From contig CM074137.1 in the NCBI GenBank assembly GCA_037178625.1, positions 1,798,001 through 1,862,000 on the forward strand: a stretch of 64,000 nucleotides of DNA. The letters are read 5' to 3'. The position numbers and the translations under genes were made by a program. This document shows, one piece after another, positions 1-9,820 of this stretch. This DNA is from Skeletonema tropicum. Taxonomy: Eukaryota; Bacillariophyta; Thalassiosirophyceae; Thalassiosirales; Thalassiosiraceae. The notes beneath the pieces were generated by a model that was not told the DNA's origin, made no database searches, and saw only the letters and a program-made list of their open reading frames with translations. Positions within the stretch are counted from its first letter, which is position 1, and each line of letters starts with the position of its first letter.

Positions 1-2
1 GC

Positions 3-3000
3 CTCGACAACCATACCTTGGCTAAGACGCCGATTGGCACTTGCGGTGGTGTTGTTTTGACTCAGCGAGGTCCTGTTATTGCGGTCTTTCATCGGTACGC
101 TCTATTGGGGAGAGGACGCAGTATTCACTCGAGCATCCAACTTGAAGCTTATGGGAATACAGTCGATGATAGATCTATTGCTTTTGGTGGTGGACAGTGC
201 ATTGAGACTGAGGACGGTTACCGCATTCCTTTGGATATTCAAGATGGCCTTGCCTATCTCAACATCCGTCCATTCACCAACGATGAACTCGAGCATTTGC
301 CACAAGTTGTCATGACTGCTGACACGGCTTGGAGACCTACAGTTCACGACTCTGTCATCTCTGACGATCCTACTTGGTATGAGCGTCAACCTAACGAGCC
401 TCTTCCCAACGCTGAGAACTTCAATGCTGTTGGCGAGTTTCTTCACCGCGATGCGAATGTCACCGCATCCTCCCATCACTCCGATCCAGAATCTCCATTC
501 CCCTTCTATGAAGCTCCATCTGCCTCTGATCTCATCTCCGTCGAGGAAGATATTATTCCCTCAGTCAACGTCAACGAACATTTTGGATTTCCATCTATGA
601 TTCCTGGACTCCTACGTGATGTCGAGAAATATGGGGAGCTTCTTACTGGGCAGGTGGTTGGTGCACATGAGACTCGTGCGCACGCTCGTGATTATGATGC
701 TCTTCGTCCATTCTTCCTCAATGCACCCCGTGAGGTTGTTGTGCACACAATGCGGTCTACTACCCAGTGGTATAATTCCATCCCGCAAGCTAGTCGTCTT
801 TATGACATGCGCAAGGCTCATTTTCCTGCTTGCAACATCTTTCGCCGCCACGAGGCTGTCGGTACAGACACGGTCTTCTTTGATATTGAAGCATGGGGAG
901 GGTATCGCTGCTGTCAATTCTATATAGGTCGACGTAGCTACTACATGTCTGCTCATGGGATGCTTACGGATGGTCAATTTGCTGGGAGCCTTGAGGATGA
1001 AATTCGGTACCGTGGAGCAATGGATCTGCTCATCCCTGACAGGGCTAAGGCTGAAATTAGTGCAAGGGTCATGGAACTTCTTCGTGCCTTCCAGATTAAA
1101 GACTGGCAGTCCGAACCGCATCATCAAAATCAAAATATTGCAGAGCGGTACATCCAAGAACTTAAGAAGTATTGCAATTGGGTCCTGAATACCTCCGGCG
1201 CTCCTCCAGAATCCATCTTTTTCATCATCAAGTATGCTATGTTCATCCACAATCGCACGGCGAGGGAAAACTTGGGTTGGAGGACTCCTCATGAAGCCTT
1301 GACTGGGCAAACGCCTGACATTAGCATGCTTCTTTGCTTTCGTTTCTGGCAGGTGGTGTATATCAAGAACTACAGAGACATGGGAACTGGTTTTCCTTCG
1401 GAATCTAACGAGATCCTTTGCCATTTCTTGGGATACTCTGAGACCGTTGGTCACAGTATGACGTTCATGGTATACAACCCCGAGACCCATTCCATCCTTT
1501 ATCGGTCGAGCATTCGAGCGGAGAACGAGAATGATATCAAGAAATCACCTATCCCACCTCATAACAATCCAGATCAGCGAGATACTCATCAGCAATGGCA
1601 TGATGCCTTCCCAACTATTGAGGAGTTTGTGCCTTCTCCCGAGGATGCAACCGAGCCAGCAACAGTTCGTCCAGAAGTTCCAACAACTGCCACAAATCGT
1701 GATGGAACACCACTTCGTCGTAGTCCAAGATGGCGAGTCCAGTCCACCGACAAGGAAGCAACCTCTACTTCTTCCAATACTACTCCACACAGCCGTAGCC
1801 GCAGCCGTAATCGCAAGAAGAGTGATGAAGATGGGGGAGCAACCGCTGGGAAACCCAATCAGAACCAACCATCAGCTAAGCCATCCAACTTGAACCAGCT
1901 GAAATCTGATGAACTTGTGGGGAGGACTGTCCTTTTGAAAACTCGCGACGATGGGCAACGTTTCAGAGCTGAAATAGTCGGTATTCCTGAGGATTTCGAG
2001 GGGCAACGAGATAGCAACCCTGAGCTGATCAAATTCAAATGCCGTGTTGGGGATGCAAAGTTTGATGAGATTGTTGATTACAACGATATGCTGGGACTCA
2101 TTGAGGAGCAAGTACAGAATGAGGATGGTACTTGGAGATTTAGGCAGATCAAGGGGCATACGAAGCCATGTAGGCGCAGTGATAAGCCCAAGATTCTGAT
2201 CGAGTGGGAATCTGGGGAGGTGACGTTGGAACCTGTCTACAATATTGCAATCAAGGATAGATGGATTGTTGCTGAGTACGCCAGAGACAACAACCTTGTT
2301 GAGGAGTGGGATGAAATATGGCCAAGCTTGAGACTGCGCAACGCTGCCAAGAATGCGAAGAAACTAATTCGTATGATCAATGCCGCAAAGCGACTCTCCC
2401 ACAAGTCAGCTCCTGTCTACATGTACGGGCATCGAGTTCCCCGCAATCACGATGAAGCTATGGAGTTGGATAGGATCAACAAGAACAACAAGTGGCTTAA
2501 GAGTGAAGAATTGGAGAAGGAGCAGCTGTTCCAGTACAAGACGTTCAAGGACTATGGCCATAGATCGAAGGGTAGACCTCCTGAAGGATACAAGAGAATC
2601 ACTCTTCATTTTGTGTATGCGGTGAAGCATGACGGTCGATACAAGTCCCGAGTTGTTGCTGGAGGCCATCTCACCGATACACCCGTTGAAAGTGTCTACT
2701 CTGGTGTTGTTTCTCTCCGTGGGATTCGTTTCGTCATCTTTCTTGCAGAGCTAAATGGGCTACAAGTCTATCAGACGGATGTGGGAAATGCGTATCTCGA
2801 AGCATACACCAAGGAGAAGGTCTATGTTATTGCCGGTCCCGAATTCCAGAATCTTGAGGGGCATATCCTTGTTATTGTTAAGGCACTCTACGGACTCAAG
2901 AGTTCAGGTTTACGCTGGTATGAACGTTTTGCTGACGTCCTGAGAGAGATGGGTTTCGTTCAGTGTCCCGCAGAACCTGAGATTTGGATGCGAGCGCATC

Positions 3001-3335
3001 GCAAGGATGGTTCTATTATTTGGCCCAGTGACAACAAGGATGAAGGTGGCAATGGTTCTTCCGCTAGCTCCACAAGACCTTCAACTACCTCCAAGTACCC
3101 AGTTCCCACCAATGATGGTTCGTATTACGAGTACATTGCGACTTACGTGGATGACTTGACTATCGCATCTAGGGACGCGATGAAGATTACGGAAACGCTA
3201 GAAAAGAAGTACAAGTTCAAATTGAAAGGAACCGAGCCTCTCAAATTCCTGCTTGGATGTGACTACTTCCGTGATGAAGATGGTGTTCTGTGTCAAGCTC
3301 CCAAGAAATACATCGAGAAGATGTCAGAGTCATAT
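3..3335 (+). pseudogene. Copia pol, integrase and reverse transcriptase part (partial)
   Basis: About 1,110 codons, open from the window edge with no start codon. Integrase core: the first catalytic Asp is in FFDIEAWGGY near 879, the second is in the LIPDRAK segment near 1035, and the Glu is in NIAERYIQELKK near 1140. A Ser/Pro/Arg-rich linker (about 1580-1830) containing LRRSPRW follows. Reverse transcriptase: TDVGNAYLEAY near 2775, VKALYGLKSSGLRWYERF near 2878, and the catalytic YVDD near 3145. The element would need this product to copy RNA into DNA and integrate it. The frame is broken at 3336 by the nested insertion, whose sequence adds 45 unrelated residues before a stop at 3471-3473. 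Confidence 0.85.
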
Positions 3336-3471
3336 AAACAGGGGCGCGCAGAATGGTGCAATAGTGGTGGCGTGCAGCGGTGTATGTGGCGGGTTCAGCG
3401 CGGGCCCTCGGGGCCTGTAAAGTATTGTGTCGTCATCTTGCTGTTGGCCATTTGCTGTGTGGCTTGTCAGT

Positions 3472-3613
3472 AGTCTTTATACAACGGAATTCGGCTATAA
3501 AGTTGCTCTGCAATGACGTTGGCCTTAATTGGTATAATTGTGCTGTGCACAATTTTACCAATTAGTCTCTTTACAATAGAATACGGCTATAAAGTTGCTC
3601 TGCAATGACGTTG
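3472..3613. repeat. Direct repeat - 37-bp palindrome - direct repeat module
   Basis: Two 50-bp direct repeats (3472-3521 and 3564-3613) share an identical 30-bp 3' part starting CGGCTATAAAG. Between them, 3527-3563 is an inverted repeat with 17-bp arms (AATTGGTATAATTGTGC and its complement, one mismatch) and a 3-nt loop. It could extrude a strong hairpin or cruciform. Confidence 0.8.
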
Positions 3614-3762
3614 TCAATCTTTATCAATGTGAAAAGAAATGTCTTGAATGCAATAAGCCACGAAGTCCTTATTACAAGCTAGGAGTTTTTCCAGATGATG
3701 GTAGTAAGCAATATAACCGAACTCTTTATGATTCATTAATTACGAGTTTCGGTGGAGCTTAG
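3607..3762 (+). pseudogene. Cys-rich coding remnant, 51 residues
   Basis: A short open stretch, in frame with the end of the second direct repeat, reads with the cysteine pattern C-x3-C-x2-C (CEKKCLEC) and then a KLGVFPDDGS segment, ending at TAG 3760-3762. It has no start codon and looks like the tail of a longer protein. A C-terminal Cys-rich domain of a transposase is one possibility. The family is not recognised. Confidence 0.3.
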
Positions 3763-4761
3763 CCACCTTCATCAGCGGTTCTAATTGCGTGGAGACAGGC
3801 CACAAAAAATTTGAATCAAAAGGTCTCAAGAATGAGAAAAGGCGTGGTAGCTGTCATTGTTCTAACGGTCGTAAGTTTTGTTGGCGTTTCGTGGGCGTGG
3901 GCCAGCGTACAAGGCATATCTTTTCCATCGGGGAGATCCAAAGTAGCGTAGCTACGTGCTTTGCTCTGAATTACTTCCGGAACTTCAACTTGAAGTGTTG
4001 GGATTTTCCCCCCTCCCATCCCCGCTGAAATGCCCATTTTGATTGTCATTTAGATGCTATATCTTATGATTTAGATCTAAAAATCGCTTGATTTGTGCTA
4101 AAAAGGACTTTTCCAGGCTAATTAAGTCAGATTGTCGATGAGCTTCTTCGTTCTTTCCGGTGTGCATCCCCGTCACCCTCTATTTTCTTAATTTTTTCTC
4201 TGAGTGACGTGGTAAACTTCGTTACTTAAGGAATTAGTACACTTGATTCCAATCGTCTTACGTCACAAAGCACCAGAAGTCAGGTGTTGGCAAAATCCAA
4301 TGAACAAAAAAGTATTTAAGTTCATGCAGCAAGTACTCAGGTCGACATTGGCTCAATTACATTATCTGCCGAGTCGTCTATTGATGCAAGTCTAAATAGA
4401 CGCCGACGTTGGTTGCCGACGTGTTTGCATTTGAATAACTGCCGATCTTTGGCCACGTACTGATCAATACGTCAGTTCTTAACTCCACGTCGACGTCTTG
4501 TGTTGAGCTGAATCTTTTTGTCGACGTGTTGTCGATGTGTTGAACCACAAGATCTTGTGTTGCCGACGTAGCTTACGAAGGAACTCGTTTACTTCATGAC
4601 GTGGTTGGTTATTGATTGCATTGTTCTCTGCTGATTATTGCGCTGGTGCGTTGGCGGCGGTTATGTAGGCAGTTTGTACGTTGTCGAGCCGTTCAACAGC
4701 TCTCATAAATTATGCATTGCATCATTTACATCATCACATTTCTACATTGTCCGAATAAATA
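3763..4761. other. Non-coding interval upstream of the 4762 gene
   Basis: No credible coding frame is seen. Its one notable property is enrichment in GACGT cores: TGACGT at 4204-4209, ACGTCA at 4259-4264, then the dense cluster at 4402-4602 listed separately. Confidence 0.5.
4402..4602. promoter_or_regulatory. Cluster of GACGT (bZIP/CRE-like) elements
   Basis: GCCGACGT occurs three times (4402-4409, 4415-4422, 4562-4569). ACGTCA is at 4469-4474, the perfect palindrome ACGTCGACGT at 4487-4496, TCGACGT at 4521-4527 and TGACGT at 4597-4602. TGACGT/ACGTCA are the CO2-cAMP-responsive elements bound by bZIP factors in Phaeodactylum. The cluster lies 160-360 bp before the ATG at 4762, as a promoter would. 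Function is inferred. Confidence 0.45.
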
Positions 4762-5604
4762 ATGAAGTTTGGCAACACAAATCCAGTTATATCCACCGTT
4801 GGTAGTAATGGTAAGGGCTTCCGTGCCGTGCGGAATCGGAGCAATGTCGATGCACGTCTTACTTCGTCAGGGGTCAAGACTGCCGCTAAACCGTCGGCTC
4901 CTGTCATTGCATTGAGCGTAACAGACATCAATTGGCGTTTGGTGCGTACCGACGATCGTATCTTCTTGCTGCTAGCGTCTGTTGCATTAGGCGATGGGTT
5001 TGACGTTGCCAAGTTGGAGAAGGAACAACTGCTCTTTTCTGCTCTTTCCGTCTTTGAAGTCGGGTCAATCAAGTACATCCTGAATGAACTGTCTGAACAT
5101 TACCCGAATGTCCCAGTTGGTAAGACTGATTCTACTGACAAAGATGATCTGGTGTCTGCAGCGGTCAACTTCTTAATGTTTGCCGCTATTGCTCAGAAAG
5201 GAGGTACAAGCCAAGCGCCGTACACTTCAAATTGTGAGCATTTTTGGTAAGAGAGAAGGTTAACCTTCGTGTGGTTCAATGATTTTGGTATTTTTGTTCA
5301 TTGTACCGTTTTACAAATTCTGTCTTTCCTTTTCAACCTTCAACTTCACACCAGTGATGAGAACGGGAAACTTGTACTTGAAGACAAAACTCATTCGGGC
5401 TCCCGTGATCAGCCTGTTCAACAAGATGATGATGAACCGGATTTGTCCGAGAAAGGTGCTGTCACGAAAAAGTCTAAACCGGTACCTGTCGGAGAGAAGG
5501 CCTCTCCTGATTCAACTATCATGTGAGTTTATTTTGTGTGCATGTGCACTGCCGCACTAAGTATCGCTTGCTTATTGAATCATTTTAGTATAATCGATCA
5601 CTGA
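4762..5604 (+). CDS. Predicted spliced gene, 222 aa, unknown function
   Basis: Proposed exons are 4762-5246, 5355-5522 and 5589-5604. The first donor is TTTTTG|GTAAGA and the acceptor CACACCAG|T; the second donor is AT|GTGAGT and the acceptor TTTTAG|T. Both junctions are phase 2 and the exons sum to 669 nt, a whole number of codons ending in TGA. The protein has a Ser/Lys/Arg-rich N-terminus, a mostly helical middle (INWRLVRTDDRIFLLLASVA onward) and a charged C-terminus rich in Asp/Lys/Pro. No domain is recognised. It could be cargo of the nested element. The N-terminal exon is fairly secure; the third exon is short and speculative. Confidence 0.45.
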
Positions 5605-5645
5605 ACAATTTTACCTAATAAACAAATGCAACTGCCTACGTAGAC

Positions 5646-6815
5646 ATGCTGATCAAAACACACGAACGACTGAAAGTACCAATAGCTAGGCTCAGGTGTC
5701 AATTCAGCAGCAGGATGGCGGGCAATAACACAGCATACCAGTTGCACTTTTACGGCAGGAGGCTATTCTACACCTTTGATGTGTGCGTAGGTGCACATGT
5801 TTGCTTGGAGTCAGCCAACATCGATCCCAACTCAGGATTGTACGTCTCAGCTATTGGGGTAGTAGTCGAGATCGTTTACGATAAGGATCGCTCCGTTGGA
5901 CCAAACGGTAAAGGTGAGGTTAGCCTACCGAAGTACATTGTTGTGGATTTCCCTACATACAAACCACCACCAGGCGAGGACCCATGGGACAAGAACAACC
6001 CAACGGTGAGTAAAAGTTGACACACGAAAGACACAAGACAATTGCCACTCTCTGCGAAAACACTACTAACTCATTTCATACTGATACAAATGCATCCTAC
6101 CCCAACTTATTGCGCACAGCACGTGCCAATCCCACCCTACGAGCAGATTTGCAACAGGGGATGCTGCACCGCATTATTCATGCCATTGCAAATTGCCTAC
6201 GCCATCACCATCCACCGCTGTCAAGGACTCGAAGCTGGATTCGACAAAGGAGACCGCTGGAACCGCATGGTAATAGATCCAGCAGATGAGTTGTGGGAGA
6301 TTAGCAAGTTTCTTGGAACAATGTACGTGGCTACCAGCAGAGGCAAAACACTTGGCTCCAAAGATCAAGCATACCCGTCGGACAGTGCCATATACTGGAC
6401 CGGAAGCAACATTTCAACGAACCGATTAAAAAATTGCAAGAGAAAGCAAAATGGCCAGTTCTGCGAATCGTACAAGAAGCGAGCAAATTGGGTGAAATAC
6501 TTGGAGGGGAAGGCAGAAGAGTCGAAGACGAGGTATAGCAAGAGAAAGTTAGAGGAAATCACAAAAACATCATCCGCAGCAGCAATCAAGGGCGATTTCA
6601 TCAAAGACAGGACAGACCTGACAACCAGGATTACTGACATCATAACCCGAACAAGAAGTGGAAAGAAGCGAAGAAGGATCATGAAATCCCAAGTGATTAC
6701 TTCGCAGGATCTTCATCTGGTGATTAGTAAAATTGATCACTGCACAGTTTTACAAAACAGACACTTTCTCACCACAAAGAATACAACAACTCAATTAAGC
6801 GTCTGCATCTGGTGA
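5646..6815 (+). pseudogene. PIF1-like SF1B helicase, C-terminal half, one intron
   Basis: Exons 5646-6005 and 6120-6815 flank a 114-bp phase-0 intron (ACG|GTGAGTAA ... GCGCACAG|CAC). The joined frame gives 351 residues. Exon 1 has a GAHVCLESANIDPNSGLYVS segment, as in the domain after motif IV of PIF1 helicases. Exon 2 has motif V (AITIHRCQGLE) and motif VI (GTMYVATSRGKTLG), then a long Lys/Arg-rich tail. Walker A, Walker B and motifs Ia-III are absent, and the frame is closed by a TAA just upstream (5619). The enzyme cannot be active. PIF1-family genes occur both as host genes and inside Helitron-like elements. Confidence 0.65.
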
Positions 6816-6883
6816 TCAGTAAAACATCTGCAAGCGCACGATTCGATATATCAAGCACAGTTTTACAAAAAGACATTTTCTCG
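6714..6883 (+). repeat. Interleaved short direct repeats in the helicase 3' region
   Basis: CATCTGGTGAT(T/C)AGTAAAA occurs at 6714 and 6806 (92 bp apart). GCACAGTTTTACAAAA followed by a GACA(C/T)TTTCTC segment occurs at 6742 and 6855 (113 bp apart). The modules resemble the GTGCACAATTTTACC palindrome arms at 3547-3563. The rest of 6884-7248 holds nothing recognisable except the GC-rich hairpin at the insertion's right edge. Confidence 0.55.
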
Positions 6884-7248
6884 CGACGAAGAAAGACAAA
6901 AACTAAATCGACTAACGCCCGTGTAAAACCTGTATTTCTTTCTCGTACAGACCGATATAGATGCTCAAAAAGCGCATCTAGTACAGTCAATTTCTCGCTT
7001 TCAACAGGTACTTCTTGCTTTCTACATAGGAACACATACAGATCCTACGCCGGTAGTCTCTACCGAGGACTCTACGTGTCCCTAAAGTAAACCTTCTCAC
7101 TAAAAAACACATGTACTGATTCCTACCTATAACTCTGTAGAATAATGGGGGTGAAAAATAATGAATTTTCCCACCTGTAATAGAAGGGCACCTGCGGCCC
7201 CCTATTACGCTGCTCTGCACTCCATGAACGGGGGCCCCGAGGGCCGAT

Positions 7249-7554
7249 GAGCGTTTCTTTGGGGAGAAGCCGCCGCGTAAGGTATCATCACCGCTGGAGA
7301 AGGGAGATCATCCTGAACTCGACGATTCAGATTTCCTGGATGAAAATGAGACGAGGATCTATCAGTCCATGATTGGCTCCGCTCAATGGGTAGTTTCTAT
7401 CGGTCGTTTCAATGGGGAACACAATCCATCCGATGTATTGAGCAAGCACTGGGGATATCAAGTCGTATGGCCACTATTGCGACCACTTTTATTTTGGAAA
7501 GGCGACACAATGGATATTATCAGAGAAAAGAAAAAGAAAACTGTCGAATCGTAG
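7249..7554 (+). pseudogene. Copia pol, 3' end with RNase H deletion
   Basis: The frame resumes the end of the reverse transcriptase region (ERFFGEKP..., IYQSMIGSAQW, SIGRFN). It then jumps directly to the extreme C-terminus (GEHNPSDVLSKHWGYQ ... LLFWKGDT) near 7403. In Copia elements these two segments are separated by the RNase H domain of roughly 200 residues, so its catalytic residues are missing. The frame itself is kept across the deletion. Stop TAG at 7552-7554. Confidence 0.75.
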
Positions 7555-7559
7555 GGGAG

Positions 7560-7795
7560 TGACACAGGAAATGATATTTCGTGTATTTACGGATTCTTAC
7601 AGTTATGGTATGTTAGGGGTAACATACGGTCTATGTAGATAGAGATTGCGTTAGGAGCGATTCCATCGTTCTTCTCACAATAAAGGAAAGAAAAAATAAA
7701 CATAAAGACGTCGTTTGTCGACAACGTGCTGTCTTCTCCGTAGAAGAACACAACCTGCTATTACTACGCAACTCTCTTGTCCTGTATCATCTACA
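7560..7795 (+). repeat. Candidate Copia 3' LTR (236 bp)
   Basis: It begins TGACACAGG immediately after a purine tract AGGGGAG and ends CATCTACA, giving TG...CA ends. It contains AATAAA-type signals near 7678-7700 and the palindrome TATGTTAGGGGTAACATA near 7607. The partner LTR is outside the window, so identity and end position cannot be confirmed. An alternative start is TGTTAGGGG inside the palindrome. Confidence 0.35.
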
Positions 7796-7804
7796 GTGAT
7801 TTAG

Positions 7805-8173
7805 AAGGAGGATCAACTTTCTTCTTCACGTGGCGATGTTACTGCCGATGAGGGTTTTGTAGACGCTTCTTTAGAGACCAGTGATGGTAGTCGGGATGCT
7901 AATATGGAATCTGATGTATTTCGCAGAGGAAGGTGGCGGAGACCGTTATCCAAGTTTTTGGATTTACATCAAGTCCTGTTTTCTACTGAAGGGATCATAT
8001 CTACACGTTTATGGATTTACGTGTCTTCTGAAGAAGTGGATATCTACCATGTGGTGGACCGTCCTAAACAAATTGCTTTTTTTTGGCATTTTGAGCTACA
8101 AATTACTCATCTTGCCAACGGGACTACTCATATTGCCAACGTGACTACTCATAATTCCAAAGGCTACTACTAG
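7805..8173 (+). pseudogene. Open coding remnant, about 122 codons, unknown
   Basis: Open from a TAG at 7802-7804 to TAG at 8171-8173. The first half is acidic and Ser-rich, then RRGRWRRPLSKFL, then a compact segment rich in aromatic residues (TRLWIYVSSEEVDIYHVVD). The C-terminal part contains an imperfect repeat (HLANGTT / HIANVTT). The only internal ATG in frame is late (7904). It looks like a fragment of a larger gene; no family is recognised. Confidence 0.25.
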
Positions 8174-9209
8174 CTTTATTCCACTGTATTAGCTCTTTTA
8201 CCAAATTTGACCAATCTGGTTCTCCTACCTCAGACCACACCTCCTCAACTCAAACTATCGACATGGCCGACGCTTCCACTAGAGAGACACAAGATGCCAT
8301 AACAAACAAACCCGTCCGTACGGTAGCATAAATTTATAAATAACATAAGCGCTATGTCATGGCGCCGCTATCCGTCAAGTTTCATCGCTGCAGCTATTGT
8401 ATTAATTTCCATAATATCAATAGAGCAGCGACTGCTCACACATCAAATCTCTCGCTCCGTCGCTCACTCCCATACCACCTCTTCTATTACCCCCCATGTT
8501 TAATAACACCCATATTGGCAGTAACCGCGCCTTCCTAATAATAATTAACGCCCCCCTATTTATTATTATCCTCATAACTACGCTATACACTCGGATATTT
8601 AAAGCCACACAAGGCAATAATATTTACATGTCCAACAATAAATACATATTAATTCACTTGAATTAATCCTTTAAATTAGCATTATTATTTATCATAGTTG
8701 CTTATTATTTAGTCGATACTATCGGCAATACAATTCTGTCATTATTCCTCTGCATCTTCTTTTGAAGGGTAATAATACTACATTACATCAATGCATCCCC
8801 ATCTGTGCGCAATTATTTCATCATGTTGATGTTGGCTACCGATGCTTCTCAGACGATGGCGGCGGATCAATAAAACCTTCACTGATCGATTGCGCTATGT
8901 ATGACGTTGAAAATATGCCGCCATACGTCTTATTGCTCCAAGTATTGGCCGAGAACGAGCCGGTGCCGCCGGGCAAGTTATTGTGATGACTTCGCTCCAT
9001 TTTCTCTCTGCAGAATATTATTAGATATCATGCTACACACAATATTATTATTCAGTTCCTTCGCCCCTCATGTCGGCTATGATGATGCGGCCATGTTGGT
9101 GCTATTTTTATGTGCAGGATTTTTGTGTGCTGTCGTCTACATAGTAGTAAGACATCATCTCCCCATGGTGATGGTCTTCGGGTTCGGATCGGGTGGTGGG
9201 AGGTGGTGA

Positions 9210-9327
9210 TGTTTCCATGGGTGAAATCTCAAAAGTGGGAAAAGCCCATGTATACATCCATCTGTTGTGATGTTCCATGGGTGAAATCTCAAAAGTGGGA
9301 AAAGCCCATGTACATATCCATCCGCAA
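9210..9327 (+). repeat. 60-bp tandem duplication, two copies
   Basis: Each copy contains CCATGGGTGAAATCTCAAAA and then GTGGGAAAAGCCCATGTA, with a CATGGG...CCCATG inverted pair inside. Copies begin at 9215 and 9275 (CCATGG). Confidence 0.8.
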
Positions 9328-9476
9328 TCACTACTACAGCCCTACTTACTACAGCCCCCAATGCACCGCGCACCGCACCAACACACCTCAACACATAGGT
9401 TTGTTATATCTTGTTTTTTTGCAGTCTAGTACCACCTATATTTCAGCACCTTATCGTTTCGGCGCGGCAAAACCAA

Positions 9477-9499
9477 AAATAAGAGTTTAACTCTTATTT
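9477..9499. repeat. Palindrome AAATAAGAGTT-T-AACTCTTATTT, first of two related copies
   Basis: Perfect 11-bp arms around one base, followed by GTGAC. A related copy with 9-bp arms (ATAAGAGTT-G-AACTCTTAT) and the same TTGTGA tail lies at 9670-9688. Confidence 0.8.
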
Positions 9500-9669
9500 G
9501 TGACTTTGACCCCTCATAACTTTGTCAATTTTTGAGTTATGGTTAAATTAGACAGCAGATTCTGAACCGCCGTAGAATTCTGCGTAGGAATATGTCTTCA
9601 AATATTTATTTACTGGCCGTTTTCGTCGATCTGTAGGGAGGTGCACGATGACATGTTATTTGTGATAGC

Positions 9670-9688
9670 ATAAGAGTTGAACTCTTAT
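9670..9688. repeat. Palindrome ATAAGAGTT-G-AACTCTTAT, second copy
   Basis: Related to the palindrome at 9477-9499. The two are in the same orientation and share the downstream TTGTGA. They bracket about 170 bp that could be a small decayed element. Confidence 0.75.
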
Positions 9689-9820
9689 TTGTGATGGCCT
9701 CGGGGGTATGTAGGAATAGTACACGTATTTCCCGCCAACTTTTTTGATGTCGAGTTCTTTTCACAACCATGACACACTCTTCAAATAATCAACCATACTA
9801 CTAGAAAAGACAACAATAAT

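Larger units (their letters stand above)
3336..7248. mobile_element. 3.9-kb insertion nested in Copia pol (unclassified, carries PIF1-like helicase fragment)
   Basis: Copia coding sequence leaves at TCATAT (3330-3335) and resumes at GAGCGTTTC (7249). Joining the two flanks would be collinear apart from a 2-nt AT ambiguity, so any target duplication is at most about 2 bp. No long terminal inverted repeats are visible. The 13-mer GGCCCTCGGGGCC at 3403-3415 recurs inverted at 7233-7245, about 70 bp inside the left end and 3 bp inside the right end. Contents: a direct-repeat/palindrome module, a Cys-rich ORF remnant, a spliced gene of unknown function and a PIF1-like helicase C-terminal half. A Helitron-like origin is possible but unproven, since no Rep domain and no TC...CTRR ends are seen. 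Confidence 0.6.
1..7795 (+). mobile_element. Defective Ty1/Copia (CoDi-type) LTR retrotransposon, 5' end outside window
   Basis: Pol reads in Copia order, integrase then reverse transcriptase then RNase H tail. The reading frame is already open at the left edge, so the 5' LTR and gag lie outside. Pol stops matching at 3335 and resumes at 7249, so a foreign 3.9-kb segment is nested inside it. The RNase H section is also deleted internally near 7400. A polypurine-like AGGGGAG at 7553-7559 overlaps the pol stop and is followed by TG, a plausible 3' LTR start. Family placement rests on protein resemblance to the diatom Copia group; exact ends are uncertain. Confidence 0.75.
8174..9820. other. AT-rich subtelomeric interval without a recognisable gene
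   Basis: No frame shows a convincing protein. Notable structure: a perfect palindrome ATTAATTCA-CT-TGAATTAAT at 8648-8667, a 60-bp tandem duplication at 9210-9327, and two related palindromes at 9477-9499 and 9670-9688. The last ~100 bp should hold the promoter of the gene at 9821. Confidence 0.5.

Noticed and set aside
3336..7248. Firm assignment of the nested element as a Helitron
   Set aside because: No Rep domain, no 5' TC and 3' CTRR ends, and the helicase lacks its N-terminal half. Kept as a hypothesis only.
8762..9490. Several overlapping plus-strand ORFs of 74-126 codons
   Set aside because: They run through duplicated and low-complexity DNA, overlap each other and show no protein-like pattern.
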